Assembly (NCBI RefSeq): GCF_000429065.1 | Contig: NZ_AUBD01000009.1 | Coordinates: 96,232-160,231, forward strand | Length of the DNA stretch: 64,000 nt | DNA from: Silanimonas lenta DSM 16282 | GTDB lineage: Bacteria; Pseudomonadota; Gammaproteobacteria; Xanthomonadales; Xanthomonadaceae | Direction of reading: 5' to 3' | In this document: positions 51,112 through 59,741 of the stretch, in pieces | Layout: each line of letters begins with the position of its first letter | Position numbering within the stretch: the first letter of the stretch is position 1 | Position numbers and translations under genes: made by a program | The notes under the pieces: model-generated | The model's database searches: none | Seen by the model: only the letters and a program-made list of their open reading frames with translations | What the model was told of the DNA's origin: nothing

Positions 51112-52020
51112 GTGGCCACTACCCTGCACACCTCGAACCTCGCCCTGCCCCTGCGCCACCGCGGCAAGGTGCGCGATGTCTACGACCTGCCGCCCGGGGC
51201 CGACGGCCGCCCACGCCTGCTGATGGTGGCCAGCGACCGGCTCTCGGCCTTCGACGTGGTGCTGCCCGACCCGATCCCCGGCAAGGGCGAGATGCTCTGC
51301 CAGATCTCCAACTTCTGGTTCGGCAAGACCGCCCACCTGATGCCGAACCACCTCACCGGCGAGGACGTGGCGAGCGTGCTGCCGCCCGGCACCGAGGCCG
51401 CGCTCTACGCCAAGCGCGCCGTGGTGACGAAGGCACTGAAACCGCTGCCGGTGGAGGCCATCGCCCGCGGCTACCTGATCGGCAGCGGCTGGAAGGACTA
51501 CCAGAAGACCGGGCAGGTCTGCGGCATCGCCCTGCCCGCCGGCCTGCGCCAGGCAGAGCAGCTGCCGGAACCGGTCTTCACCCCGAGCACCAAGGCGGCG
51601 GTGGGCGACCACGACGAGAACGTGAGCTTCGATGCCGTGGTGGCCGCCATCGGCGGCGAACTGGCCGAGCGCGTGCGCGCCGCCACGCTGGCGATCTACC
51701 GCTTCGCCGCTGCCTATGCGCTGGAACGCGGCATCATCATCGCCGATACCAAGCTCGAGTTCGGCCTCGATGCCGACGGCACGCTGGTGGTGATGGACGA
51801 GATGCTGACCCCGGACTCCTCGCGCTTCTGGCCCGCCGACCAGTACGCCGTGGGCATCAGCCCGCCGAGCTACGACAAGCAGTACGTCCGCGATTACCTC
51901 GAGACCCTGCCCTGGAACAAGACGGCGCCCGGCCCGGCCCTGCCGGCCGAGGTCATCGCCGTCACCCGTGCCAAGTACGCCGAGGCGCTGCAGCGCCTCG
52001 CCGGCCTCACCGTCGACTGA
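51112..52020 (+). CDS. purC: SAICAR synthase
   Basis: A 302-residue enzyme adding aspartate to CAIR in purine synthesis. Motifs: GKVRDVYDL at the N-terminus (ATP loop), [27 protein letters not shown]-like [13 protein letters not shown], and DTKLEFGLD with [12 protein letters not shown]. This is the long form related to the yeast enzyme and found in xanthomonads. The GTG at 51112 is chosen over ATG 51082 because the latter lies inside the -10 box. Confidence 0.96.
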   Translation: MATTLHTSNLALPLRHRGKVRDVYDLPPGADGRPRLLMVASDRLSAFDVVLPDPIPGKGEMLCQISNFWFGKTAHLMPNHLTGEDVASVLPPGTEAALYAKRAVVTKALKPLPVEAIARGYLIGSGWKDYQKTGQVCGIALPAGLRQAEQLPEPVFTPSTKAAVGDHDENVSFDAVVAAIGGELAERVRAATLAIYRFAAAYALERGIIIADTKLEFGLDADGTLVVMDEMLTPDSSRFWPADQYAVGISPPSYDKQYVRDYLETLPWNKTAPGPALPAEVIAVTRAKYAEALQRLAGLTVD

Positions 52021-52033
52021 CCCGGAGCCTGCC

Positions 52034-52498
52034 ATGCGCCGCCTGCACGCCCTGCTCGAGAGCTACAGCGCCGATCATGTGAATGCCACCAACCAGGCCA
52101 TCCACCTCGTCTGTGTGCCGGCCATCGTCTGGTCGGTGATCGCCGCGCTGTGGACGGTGCCGGTGCCCGGCAGCCTCCTGCAGCCGGGCGCCTTCGCCGG
52201 CCTGGTGATGGCCGTGGCCGCGGCCTGGTACTTCCGCCAGTCGCGGCCGCTGGGCCTCGGCATCACCCTGGCCTTCGTGCTGGCCGGCGCGAGCTGCTGG
52301 TGGCTGGCCGGGCAGGTCGGCATGCGCGGCCTGCTCTTCATCGCCATCGCCGTCTTCGTGCTGGCCTGGATCGGCCAGTTCATCGGCCACCGCATCGAGG
52401 GCAAGCGCCCGAGCTTCTTCACCGATCTCGTCTATCTCCTCGTCGGCCCGGCCTGGACGCTCTCCAAGCTCTACCGCCGCCTCGGCATCGCCTATTGA
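52034..52498 (+). CDS. DUF962/Mpo1-like membrane protein
   Basis: A 154-residue membrane protein with about four helices. Conserved polar residues of the family are in place: DHVNATNQAIHLVCVP at the N-terminus and WIGQFIGHRIEGKRPSFF plus YLLVGPAW at the C-terminus. The yeast member Mpo1 is an iron-dependent dioxygenase in fatty-acid alpha-oxidation; His residues here could bind metal in the same way. It follows purC by 13 nt and overlaps the EamA gene. Confidence 0.88.
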   Translation: MRRLHALLESYSADHVNATNQAIHLVCVPAIVWSVIAALWTVPVPGSLLQPGAFAGLVMAVAAAWYFRQSRPLGLGITLAFVLAGASCWWLAGQVGMRGLLFIAIAVFVLAWIGQFIGHRIEGKRPSFFTDLVYLLVGPAWTLSKLYRRLGIAY

Positions 52499-53400
52499 AC
52501 GCCACCCTGCCTGCGCGTGACCTCGGTCTGGTCACGCTGGTCTGCATCGTCTGGGCCATCAACTTCCTTACTTCGGCCTTCGCGCTCGAGGAGTTCCCGC
52601 CGCTGCTGTTCACCGGCCTGCGCATGGCGCTGCTGGCCCTGCTGCTCTGGCCCTTCCTGAAGCCGCCAGCCCCCGGGCAGTGGCCGCGCCTGCTCGCGAT
52701 CAGCCTCGGCCTTGGCGTGCTGCATTTCGGCCTGAGCTTCTGGGCACTGAAGCTGGCCGGCGATCTTTCTTCGGTGGCCATCGTGATGCAGAGCTATGTG
52801 CCGATGTCGGCCCTGCTGGCCTGGGCCCTGCTCGGCGAACGCTTCGCCTGGCGCACCGGGCTCGCCATCGCGGTGAGCTTCCTCGGTGTGATGGTGCTGG
52901 GCTTCGATCCGCTGGTACTCGACCATCCGGCCTCGCTGCTGCTGATGCTGTGCTCGGCCTTCTTCCTCGCCGGCGCCAGCGTGCTGATGCGCGGGCTCAA
53001 GGGCCAGACGCTCTGGAGCCAGCAGGCCTGGCTCTCCTTGCTCAGCGTGGGGCCGCTGCTGGCCCTGAGTACGGCCTTCGAGGGATCACCCATCGCCAAC
53101 CTCGGCCTCGGCAGCTGGATCGGCTGGGGGGGCGTGGCCTACTCGGCCCTGGTCTCCTCCCTGCTCGGCCATGGCCTCTACTACACCCTGCTGCAGCGGC
53201 ATCCCGTGGCCCTGGTCACCCCCTACCTGCTTCTGGCGCCGCTGATGGCCATCGGGCTCGGCGTCGCCTTCTGGGGCGACCGCCCCGGCCCGCGCCTGCT
53301 GCTGGGCGGCGCCATGGTGCTGGGCGGGGTGCTCGCCATCGCCCTGCGCAGCTGGCAGAAACAGCGAGCCCGCGTTCAAGCGCCGTTCACCCCGACCTGA
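52495..53400 (+). CDS. EamA/DMT family transporter
   Basis: A 301-residue inner-membrane protein with ten predicted helices in two EamA repeats (RhaT/YdcZ superfamily), probably exporting an amino acid or metabolite. The first repeat shows FTGLRMALLALLLWPF and the second the mirrored LGHGLYYTLLQRHPVALVTPYLLLAPL. The likely start is a TTG that overlaps the stop of the DUF962 gene (TTGA); no ATG lies before the first helix. Substrate unknown. Confidence 0.88.
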   Translation: MNATLPARDLGLVTLVCIVWAINFLTSAFALEEFPPLLFTGLRMALLALLLWPFLKPPAPGQWPRLLAISLGLGVLHFGLSFWALKLAGDLSSVAIVMQSYVPMSALLAWALLGERFAWRTGLAIAVSFLGVMVLGFDPLVLDHPASLLLMLCSAFFLAGASVLMRGLKGQTLWSQQAWLSLLSVGPLLALSTAFEGSPIANLGLGSWIGWGGVAYSALVSSLLGHGLYYTLLQRHPVALVTPYLLLAPLMAIGLGVAFWGDRPGPRLLLGGAMVLGGVLAIALRSWQKQRARVQAPFTPT

Positions 53401-53556
53401 GATGCTTCACCCCGCGACTGCGGGCCCCTCTGGTCGTGCGCAAGGCACGGCGATGTCGGAGTCGTTCATCGATCCACCGGCCCGCCGCGGGGACGCTCCA
53501 CGTCCCATGCCGGGGTGAGGCATCGATGACCCATCGACCTGCCTTCGGAGTCCCTC
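53401..53556 (+). promoter_or_regulatory. Structured leader region of the terC gene
   Basis: 156 bp with several GC-rich stems. The last, 53517-53545, pairs GAGGCATCGATG with CATCGA and TGCCTT around an ACC loop (two bulged C) and ends 1 nt before the Shine-Dalgarno GGAG at 53547-53550. TerC-family genes are frequent partners of the yybP-ykoY manganese riboswitch, but I cannot find its GGGGAGUAG core here. Confidence 0.4.
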
Positions 53557-54597
53557 ATGGAACTGTTGACCGGCCTCTGGCTCGGCATGCCCGTCTGGGT
53601 GTGGCTGGGCTTCCTCGCCATCGTCCTTGCCATCCTCGCCTTCGACCTCGGCGTGCTGCACCGCCAAGCGCACGAGATCGAACTGCGCGAGAGCCTCTGG
53701 CTCTCGGCCTTCTACATCGGGCTTGGCCTGCTCTGGGCCGGCGCAGTGTGGTGGATCTACGCCCGCTACGGCGGCAGCGAGGCCCTCGACCCGCGCATCG
53801 CCACCCTGCCCGATGCCGGCAGCCGGGCCGCCGAGGCAGTCAAGCTCTACCTCACCGGCTACCTGCTGGAAAAGGCGCTGGCGATGGACAACGTGTTCGT
53901 CATCGCCATGATCTTCAGCTACTTTGCGGTGCCGCGGATCTACCAGCACCGGGTGCTGTTCTGGGGCATCCTCGGCGTGATCCTGCTGCGCGGCCTGATG
54001 ATCGGTCTCGGCGCCGCGCTGGTGCTCAACATGGCCTGGATCCTCTATGTCTTCGCCGGCGTGCTGCTGCTCACCGGCCTGAAGATGTTCAAGGACGCCG
54101 ATGCCCTGCCCTCGATCGAGGACAACCCGGTGCTGCGCTTCCTGAAAGAACGCCTGCGGCTCACCAGCGAGCTGCACGGCCAGCGCTTCTTCGTGCGCCA
54201 GCCCGCCGTCCCGGGCGGCCCCGCCCTGCTGCACGCCACCCCGCTGTTCCTCTGCCTCGTGCTGGTGGAACTGGCCGACGTGGTGTTCGCCATCGACTCG
54301 GTGCCGGCGATCTTCGCCATCACCCCGGACCCCTTCATCGTCTACACCTCGAACATCTTCGCCATCCTCGGCCTGCGCGCCCTGTACTTCGCGCTGGCGG
54401 CGATGGTGCACCGCTTCCACTACCTCAAGTACGCGCTGGCCCTGGTGCTGGTCTTCATCGGTCTTAAGATCCTCGTCGGCCACGGCCTGCTCGGCCTGCA
54501 GGTGCCGGCCATGCTCAGCCTCGGCGTCACCGTGGGCCTGCTGCTGGGCGGCGTGGCGGTATCGCTCTGGGCCTCGCGGGGCAAGGCGGGAGCCTGA
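53557..54597 (+). CDS. TerC family membrane protein (Alx-like)
   Basis: A 346-residue integral membrane protein with about nine helices and conserved buried acidic residues: FDLGVLHR in helix 1, AMDNVFVI and, in the second half, ELADVVFAIDSVPAIFAIT. These are the proposed metal-binding sites in TerC/Alx proteins, which export manganese or load secreted metalloproteins. A cytoplasmic loop lies near 180-220. GGAG stands 6 nt before the ATG. A 15-bp hairpin terminator follows. Confidence 0.93.
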   Translation: MELLTGLWLGMPVWVWLGFLAIVLAILAFDLGVLHRQAHEIELRESLWLSAFYIGLGLLWAGAVWWIYARYGGSEALDPRIATLPDAGSRAAEAVKLYLTGYLLEKALAMDNVFVIAMIFSYFAVPRIYQHRVLFWGILGVILLRGLMIGLGAALVLNMAWILYVFAGVLLLTGLKMFKDADALPSIEDNPVLRFLKERLRLTSELHGQRFFVRQPAVPGGPALLHATPLFLCLVLVELADVVFAIDSVPAIFAITPDPFIVYTSNIFAILGLRALYFALAAMVHRFHYLKYALALVLVFIGLKILVGHGLLGLQVPAMLSLGVTVGLLLGGVAVSLWASRGKAGA

Positions 54598-54623
54598 GCG
54601 GGGCAGGCATCGCCGGAGGCCGG

Positions 54624-54657
54624 AACGACGAAGGGGCCTCGCGGCCCCTTCGTCGTT
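54624..54657. terminator. Bidirectional terminator between terC and the RND gene
   Basis: A perfect 15-bp stem with arms 54624-54638 and 54643-54657 and a TCGC loop, followed by T on the plus side and preceded by A on the other, between convergent genes. Confidence 0.9.
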
Positions 54658-54681
54658 TGCCACGATGCGAAGCGCGCGGGC

Positions 54682-57195
54682 TCAGACCGCGGCCTTGAGC
54701 GCCGCCCCGCCGCCCGCCGCCGGGCGGTCGCGGTGCAGCCAGCGCAGCACGGCCGGCAGCAGCAGCACGGCGCCGAGCATGTTCATCAGGAAGAAGAAGC
54801 TCAGCAGCACGCCCATGTCGGCCTGGAACTTCAGTTCCGAGAAGATCCAGGTGCCCACGCCCACGGCCAGGGTCATGCCGGTGAACAGCACGGCGGTGCC
54901 GGTGAGCTTGAGGGCGCGGAAGTAGGCGTCCTGCAGCGACATGCCGCGATCGAGGAACTCCTTCATGCGGCTGTAGATGTAGATCGCATAGTCCACGCCG
55001 ATGCCGACGCCGAGGGCTGCCACCGGCAGGGTGTTCACCTTGAGGCCGATGCCGAGCTCGGCCATTAGGGCGTTGGCCAGCAGGGAGACCATCACCAGCG
55101 GCAGGATGATGGCCGTGGTGGCGCCAAACGAGCGGTAGGTGAGCAGGCAGAGCAGGATCACCGCACCGTACACGTACAGCATCATCGGCATCTGCGCTTC
55201 CTTCACCCGCTCGTTCACCGCGGCCATCACGCCCACACTGCCGGTGGCGAGCCGCAGGTTCACCTGGTCGCTGTGGAACTCCTCGCCGGCCTCGGCCGCG
55301 GCGGCGGCCTGCTCGGCAAGCTTGAGGCGCAGGTTCACGCCCGGGCCGGCGAAGGCGTCGTTCTCCTCGCGGAAGGCCTTCACCGCGCCGACGATGCGGT
55401 CGATGGTGCTGGCCTTGTGGTCGGAGAGGAAGGCAGTGACGGTCATCGCCGAGCAGTCGTTGTTCAGCAGACCGGTATCGGTCTCGAAGCCCTGGGTGGC
55501 GACACGCAGATCGTCGGGGTTGCGCGGCAGCTCGCGCCAGCGCAGCAGGCCCTCGTTCCAGCCGGCGTTCACGATCTTCGCCGCGGTGGGCAGGGTGACC
55601 ACCTGCTGCACGCCCTCGATGTTCTGCAGGTGCCAGCCGAAGCGGTCGATCAGCTCCATGGCCGGGTAGCTCAGGGTGCAGGCATCAGGGCGGGCCTCGG
55701 CGATGATGGTGATGGCATCCACGCCGAGCGCGAAGCGCTCGGAGATGCGCACCGCGTCCTGGTTGAAGCGGGCCTCCGGCCGCAGCTCCGGCACGCCGGC
55801 CTCGCTGTCGCCCACCTGCAGGCCCTGCCCCTCGATGTAGCCGTAGGCGCCGAGGCCGAGGGCCACCATCACCATCACCAGGGCCGGACCGCGGGCGGTG
55901 AGCCGGGTCAGGCCGCGCCACACGCCATCGAAGCGGTCGAGGCGGGCCAGCTTCTTCGCCCGGGTCTTCGCCGCGTCGCGGTAGTCGGTGTAGGAGAGCA
56001 GGATCGGCAGCAGCACCAGGTTGGTGAGGATGACGAGGCCGACGCCGATCGAGGCGGTGATGGCGAGCTCGCGGATGATCTGGATCGGGATCAGCAGGAT
56101 GGTGAGGAAGCCCACCACGTCGGAGGCCAGGGCCACCGTGCCGGGCACCAGCAGCTTGGCGAAGGCCCGGCGCGCGGCTTCCAGCGGAGCGAAGCCGGTG
56201 CCGGCGTGTTCGGCGTCGATCACCTCGCCGCCGAACAGGCGTTCGTTCACCCAGCCATTGATCATCTGCACGCCATGGCTGACGCCGATGGCGAACACGA
56301 GGAAGGGGGTGAGGATGTTCATCGGATCGATACCGAAGCCGATGAGCCGCAGGGTGCCGAGCGTCCATACCACGGCCACCAGGGCCGAGACCACGCCAAG
56401 CACGGCGAGTTTTGGCGACCCCGAATAGAAGGTGAGCAGCACCAGGGTGAGGGCCACGGTGATGGCGAAGAACATCACCACCGAGCGCGCGCCGTCGCTG
56501 ATGTCGCCGACGATCTTGGCAAAGCCGATGATGTGCACCGTATGGTGCTCGTCCTCGAAGTCGGTGCGGATCGCCTCCAGCTCGCGCGCCACCTTCTGGT
56601 AATCGACCTTGTTGCCCTCGGTCTCGGGCACCAGCTCGGCCCAGACCATGGCGCCGGACCAGTCCTTCGCCACCAGCCGGCCGACGATGTTGGCCTTGAC
56701 GATGTTCGAGCGGATGGTGTCGAAGTCGGCCTCGCTGGCAACGAAGCCCTCGACGTTCGGGGTGAAGGTGTCGGGGATGACGTTGCCGCCGGCGAAGCCG
56801 TCCTCCACCACCTCGACGAAACGCACGTTCGGAGTGAACAGCGAGCGCACGCGGGCGTCGTCGGTCTCCTCGATCGCCATGGTGCGCTGGGTCACCTTCT
56901 CCAGCGTCTGCATGAAGCGCTGGTTGAAGATGTCACCCTCACGCGCCATCACCGCGATCAGCACCCGGTTGGCGCCACCGAACTCCTGCTCGTAGTCGAG
57001 GTAGGTGCGCATGTACTCATGCGCGAGCGGGATCTGCTTCTTGAAGCCGGCATCGACCCTGAGCTGCGAGGCGAAGAACACCATGGCCACGGTGACCGCC
57101 GCGATCAGCAGCAGCATCACCGGGCGGAAGCCGAAGACGAAGCGGTCGGCAGCCCGCTGGAAGCCCCCCATCGGCGGCATCGACTCAGAAGGCAT
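54682..57195 (-). CDS. RND/MMPL superfamily transporter
   Basis: An 837-residue inner-membrane protein with twelve predicted helices in two MMPL/SSD-like halves, each with a large periplasmic loop after its first helix. It resembles RND transporters for hydrophobic or lipid-like cargo (the YdfJ/HpnN/MmpL side) rather than drug-efflux AcrB proteins: at about 840 residues it is shorter and no membrane-fusion partner gene is present. The proton-relay type charged residues appear in the GVGIGVDYAIYIYSR helix. The ATG at 57195 is used because GGGAG precedes it. It overlaps the propeller gene by 11 nt. Confidence 0.88.
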   Translation of the reverse strand: MPSESMPPMGGFQRAADRFVFGFRPVMLLLIAAVTVAMVFFASQLRVDAGFKKQIPLAHEYMRTYLDYEQEFGGANRVLIAVMAREGDIFNQRFMQTLEKVTQRTMAIEETDDARVRSLFTPNVRFVEVVEDGFAGGNVIPDTFTPNVEGFVASEADFDTIRSNIVKANIVGRLVAKDWSGAMVWAELVPETEGNKVDYQKVARELEAIRTDFEDEHHTVHIIGFAKIVGDISDGARSVVMFFAITVALTLVLLTFYSGSPKLAVLGVVSALVAVVWTLGTLRLIGFGIDPMNILTPFLVFAIGVSHGVQMINGWVNERLFGGEVIDAEHAGTGFAPLEAARRAFAKLLVPGTVALASDVVGFLTILLIPIQIIRELAITASIGVGLVILTNLVLLPILLSYTDYRDAAKTRAKKLARLDRFDGVWRGLTRLTARGPALVMVMVALGLGAYGYIEGQGLQVGDSEAGVPELRPEARFNQDAVRISERFALGVDAITIIAEARPDACTLSYPAMELIDRFGWHLQNIEGVQQVVTLPTAAKIVNAGWNEGLLRWRELPRNPDDLRVATQGFETDTGLLNNDCSAMTVTAFLSDHKASTIDRIVGAVKAFREENDAFAGPGVNLRLKLAEQAAAAAEAGEEFHSDQVNLRLATGSVGVMAAVNERVKEAQMPMMLYVYGAVILLCLLTYRSFGATTAIILPLVMVSLLANALMAELGIGLKVNTLPVAALGVGIGVDYAIYIYSRMKEFLDRGMSLQDAYFRALKLTGTAVLFTGMTLAVGVGTWIFSELKFQADMGVLLSFFFLMNMLGAVLLLPAVLRWLHRDRPAAGGGAALKAAV

Positions 57196-58270
57196 GCTGG
57201 CCCACTCCCTTTTCTCCAATCAGCAGGAAACGGCCCTCGAGGGCCATGGCACCCGAGAGCACCGGCGTCTCGCCGGCCTCGGTCTGGAAGGTGCCGCGCT
57301 CCAGCGGCGAGGCGGCATCGGGGCGGAACAGCAGCAGGCCCTCGTTGCCCACCAGCAGCGCGCCGCCACCGGGCAGGGCCACGCCGCCCTGCAGGGTGAT
57401 CTCGCCGCCGGTCTCGAGGCGCGACCAGCTGTCGCCGCCATCGAAGCTCTCGAAGGCATTGCCGCGCAGGCCGTAGGCCAGCACATGGCCATCCTCCCAG
57501 GCGAGCAGGCCGAACATCGAGCCGTCATAGGGGAATTCGAGGCGTTCCCACTGCTCGCCGCCATCGCGCGAGCGGAACATGGCCCCGCGCTCGCCGGCGA
57601 GGATCAGGGTGCCATCGGGCAGGGCCACCATGGCATTGAGATGCGGATCGGCCTCGTCGGCCAGCTCCAGTTCCTCGGCGCTGAAGGTCCAGTCGCCGTC
57701 CGTCGCTGCCGCGGCCTCGGGGGCCGGGGCAGCCTCGGGCAGCTCCACCGGCTCCCAGCTCACGCCGCCGTCGCGGGTGCGCAGCAGCAGGCTGAAGGCG
57801 CCGAGGGCAAAGCCGTTCTGGCCATCGAGGAACAGCAGGTCGAGCACCGGGGCACCGGCCATCGGGTCATTGCTGTCGGGGGTCCAGACATCGATGCGCT
57901 GGCGCACCCAGGTCTCGCCATTGTCGCTGGAGCGGAAGATCTGGCCGCCATGCCCGCCGACCCACAGGTCGCCGTCGGCGGCCGCGATGCTGGTCATCAG
58001 CAGGCGCGTCGGCAGGACAAGCTGCTGCCAGGTCGCTCCCTCGTCGGTGGAGCGCAGCAGGATGCCGCGCTCGCCCACGGCGAAGATGCCGGCACTGGTA
58101 CGGGCCAGGTCGAGCAGCAGGGCCTTGGGTGCGAGCGGCTTCAGTTCGGAGGAAAGCAGGGCGGGGTCGTCCGCGGGCAGGTCGCTGGCCATGCCGGTGG
58201 CAAGGCCGGCGACGGCGAGCACGGCGGCGGCGAGCAGGGATCGCCGGGCGAGGCGGGAAGTGGGAGGCAT
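57185..58270 (-). CDS. Exported Asp-box beta-propeller (YCF48-like)
   Basis: A 361-residue protein with an N-terminal signal (RRSLLAAAVLAVAGLATGMA) and a propeller built from Asp-box blades. Five Asp boxes are readable: STDEGATW, SSDNGETW, TRDGGVSW, SRDGGEQW and SFDGGDSW. It resembles the YCF48/HCF136 fold, a photosystem II assembly factor in plants and cyanobacteria, but in this setting it probably assists the RND transporter or DUF1329 protein encoded beside it. A longer in-frame ATG upstream lacks a proper signal sequence. Confidence 0.88.
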   Translation of the reverse strand: MPPTSRLARRSLLAAAVLAVAGLATGMASDLPADDPALLSSELKPLAPKALLLDLARTSAGIFAVGERGILLRSTDEGATWQQLVLPTRLLMTSIAAADGDLWVGGHGGQIFRSSDNGETWVRQRIDVWTPDSNDPMAGAPVLDLLFLDGQNGFALGAFSLLLRTRDGGVSWEPVELPEAAPAPEAAAATDGDWTFSAEELELADEADPHLNAMVALPDGTLILAGERGAMFRSRDGGEQWERLEFPYDGSMFGLLAWEDGHVLAYGLRGNAFESFDGGDSWSRLETGGEITLQGGVALPGGGALLVGNEGLLLFRPDAASPLERGTFQTEAGETPVLSGAMALEGRFLLIGEKGVGQHAF

Positions 58271-58354
58271 GCGGCCCTCAAGAAGAGCGGGCGGCGCCGG
58301 AAGGCGCCGCCCGCGGGAAGAACGCGCCACGAAAGGGTTCCGTGGCGCGGCGGA
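58271..58354 (-). other. Tandem hairpins between the DUF1329 and propeller genes
   Basis: Two stable stems in one 84-nt gap: 58287-58314 (12 bp, GGAA loop) and 58323-58349 (about 11 bp with one bulged C). Neither is followed by a U-run in the direction of transcription, so partial termination or mRNA protection is likely. Confidence 0.6.
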
Positions 58355-59722
58355 TCAACGGACGCCCGCGGAACGCAGGTTCTGCGGCGAGAAGTCGGCC
58401 GGCGAGGCCTGGAAGCCGAAGTCGTAGGGGCGGTCTTCCTCGTTGTCGAGCAGGCCGGCGAGGTAGCGCCCGGACTTCAGGTCGTAGTGCGCCTCGATGG
58501 TCGACCAGAAGGTGGGCACCTCGTAGTAGTTGATCGAGGGCGCCTCGGAGACGCGCCAGATGTTGCCCTGGCCGTCGTAATGGTCGATGGCGAGGATCTG
58601 GTAGCTGTCTTCGTCGAGGTAGAAAGTGCGGCGGCTGTTGATGTGGCGCTGGCCGGCTTTCAGCTTGGCCTCGATCACCCACACGCGATGCAGCTCATAA
58701 CGCATGTAGTCGGGGTTGAGGTGACCGGGGCGCACGAGATCGGCAATCTTCGCGCTGTCGCTGTGGGCCTTGTAGGAGTTATACGGCACGAACAGCTCCT
58801 TTTTGCCCACCGTGGTCCACTCGAAGCGGTCCATCGCACCGTTGAACATGTCGGTCATGTCATTGGTGGAGAGGCCGTCCGAGGCGGTGGCCGGGTTGTC
58901 ATAGGCCACGTTCGGCGCGCGGCGCACGCGGCGCTGGCCGGGGTTGTAGATCCAGGCCTGGCGCGGCGCGGCGGCGGCGTTCAGGGTTTCGTGCACCAGC
59001 AGCACCTGGCCGGCGAGGCGGGCCGGGCCGAGCACGTCCTGCAGGAAGTACACGAGGATGTTGTTGATGTTCTCCGAGGTGTTGCCCGGCTTGTAGTACA
59101 GGCCGAGCAGGCGCTCCTGCAGGCGGATCACCGTGTACTGGCCATTGGCCGTGGGCGCCACGCGGTTGGCCCAGCGGCGGCCGGCCACGCCCTTGTACTT
59201 GAGCTTGTGGTTCCACATCAGCTCATAGGCGTTCTCGGTGATCGGGAAGGGGAAGCCCTCGGCGCAGTTCTGCACGCCCTCGCCGTCGGCCACGAGGCGG
59301 CACTGCGTGGCATTGCGCTTGGTGTACTCGTAGATGCGCTGCGGGAAGGAGGCCGAGCGGCGGGTCGGGTACACGTCCATGCGGAACGTGGGGTAGCGCT
59401 GGAACATCGCCTTCTGGCCCGCCGTCAGGTTGTTCGCGTACTGCGAGACATTGGCGCGGGTGATCTGGAACTTCGGCCGGTCGGCGGCGAAGGGATCCGG
59501 GTGGAACATGCCATTGCGGTAGTTCGCCGGCGGACGGGTGATGCCGCCCTCCCAGGCCGGGATGGTGCCGGCGGCGTTGCCGGCCTTCTCCGAGCCCATC
59601 GGGGTCAGGGTCTGGCCCAGCTGGGCCGCCTTGGCGGCATCCACCGCGGCGCTGGCGACGCTGGCCGAGAGGGCCAGCGTGCCGAGAGTGGCTGCGAGGG
59701 CAGCCTTCGTCTTCAGAGTCAT
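58355..59722 (-). CDS. DUF1329 exported protein (LolA/LolB-like fold family)
   Basis: A 455-residue periplasmic protein with a clear Sec signal (cleavage near ASA|AVD). The family-typical opening AAKAAQLGQTLTPMGSEKAGNAAGTIPAWEGG is followed by beta-rich sequence, and the RRTFYLDEDSYQILAIDHYDGQGN segment near the end fits the DUF1329 family, related in fold to lipoprotein carriers LolA/LolB. It almost always neighbours a DUF1302 gene, as here. GAGGGA stands a few bases before the ATG. Confidence 0.92.
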   Translation of the reverse strand: MTLKTKAALAATLGTLALSASVASAAVDAAKAAQLGQTLTPMGSEKAGNAAGTIPAWEGGITRPPANYRNGMFHPDPFAADRPKFQITRANVSQYANNLTAGQKAMFQRYPTFRMDVYPTRRSASFPQRIYEYTKRNATQCRLVADGEGVQNCAEGFPFPITENAYELMWNHKLKYKGVAGRRWANRVAPTANGQYTVIRLQERLLGLYYKPGNTSENINNILVYFLQDVLGPARLAGQVLLVHETLNAAAAPRQAWIYNPGQRRVRRAPNVAYDNPATASDGLSTNDMTDMFNGAMDRFEWTTVGKKELFVPYNSYKAHSDSAKIADLVRPGHLNPDYMRYELHRVWVIEAKLKAGQRHINSRRTFYLDEDSYQILAIDHYDGQGNIWRVSEAPSINYYEVPTFWSTIEAHYDLKSGRYLAGLLDNEEDRPYDFGFQASPADFSPQNLRSAGVR

Positions 59723-59741
59723 GTGTTCCCTCCCGAGAGCA

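Noticed and set aside
53401..53556. Confident yybP-ykoY riboswitch call for the terC leader
   Set aside because: The gene family fits, but the conserved GGGGAGUAG core was not found, so only a structured leader is annotated.
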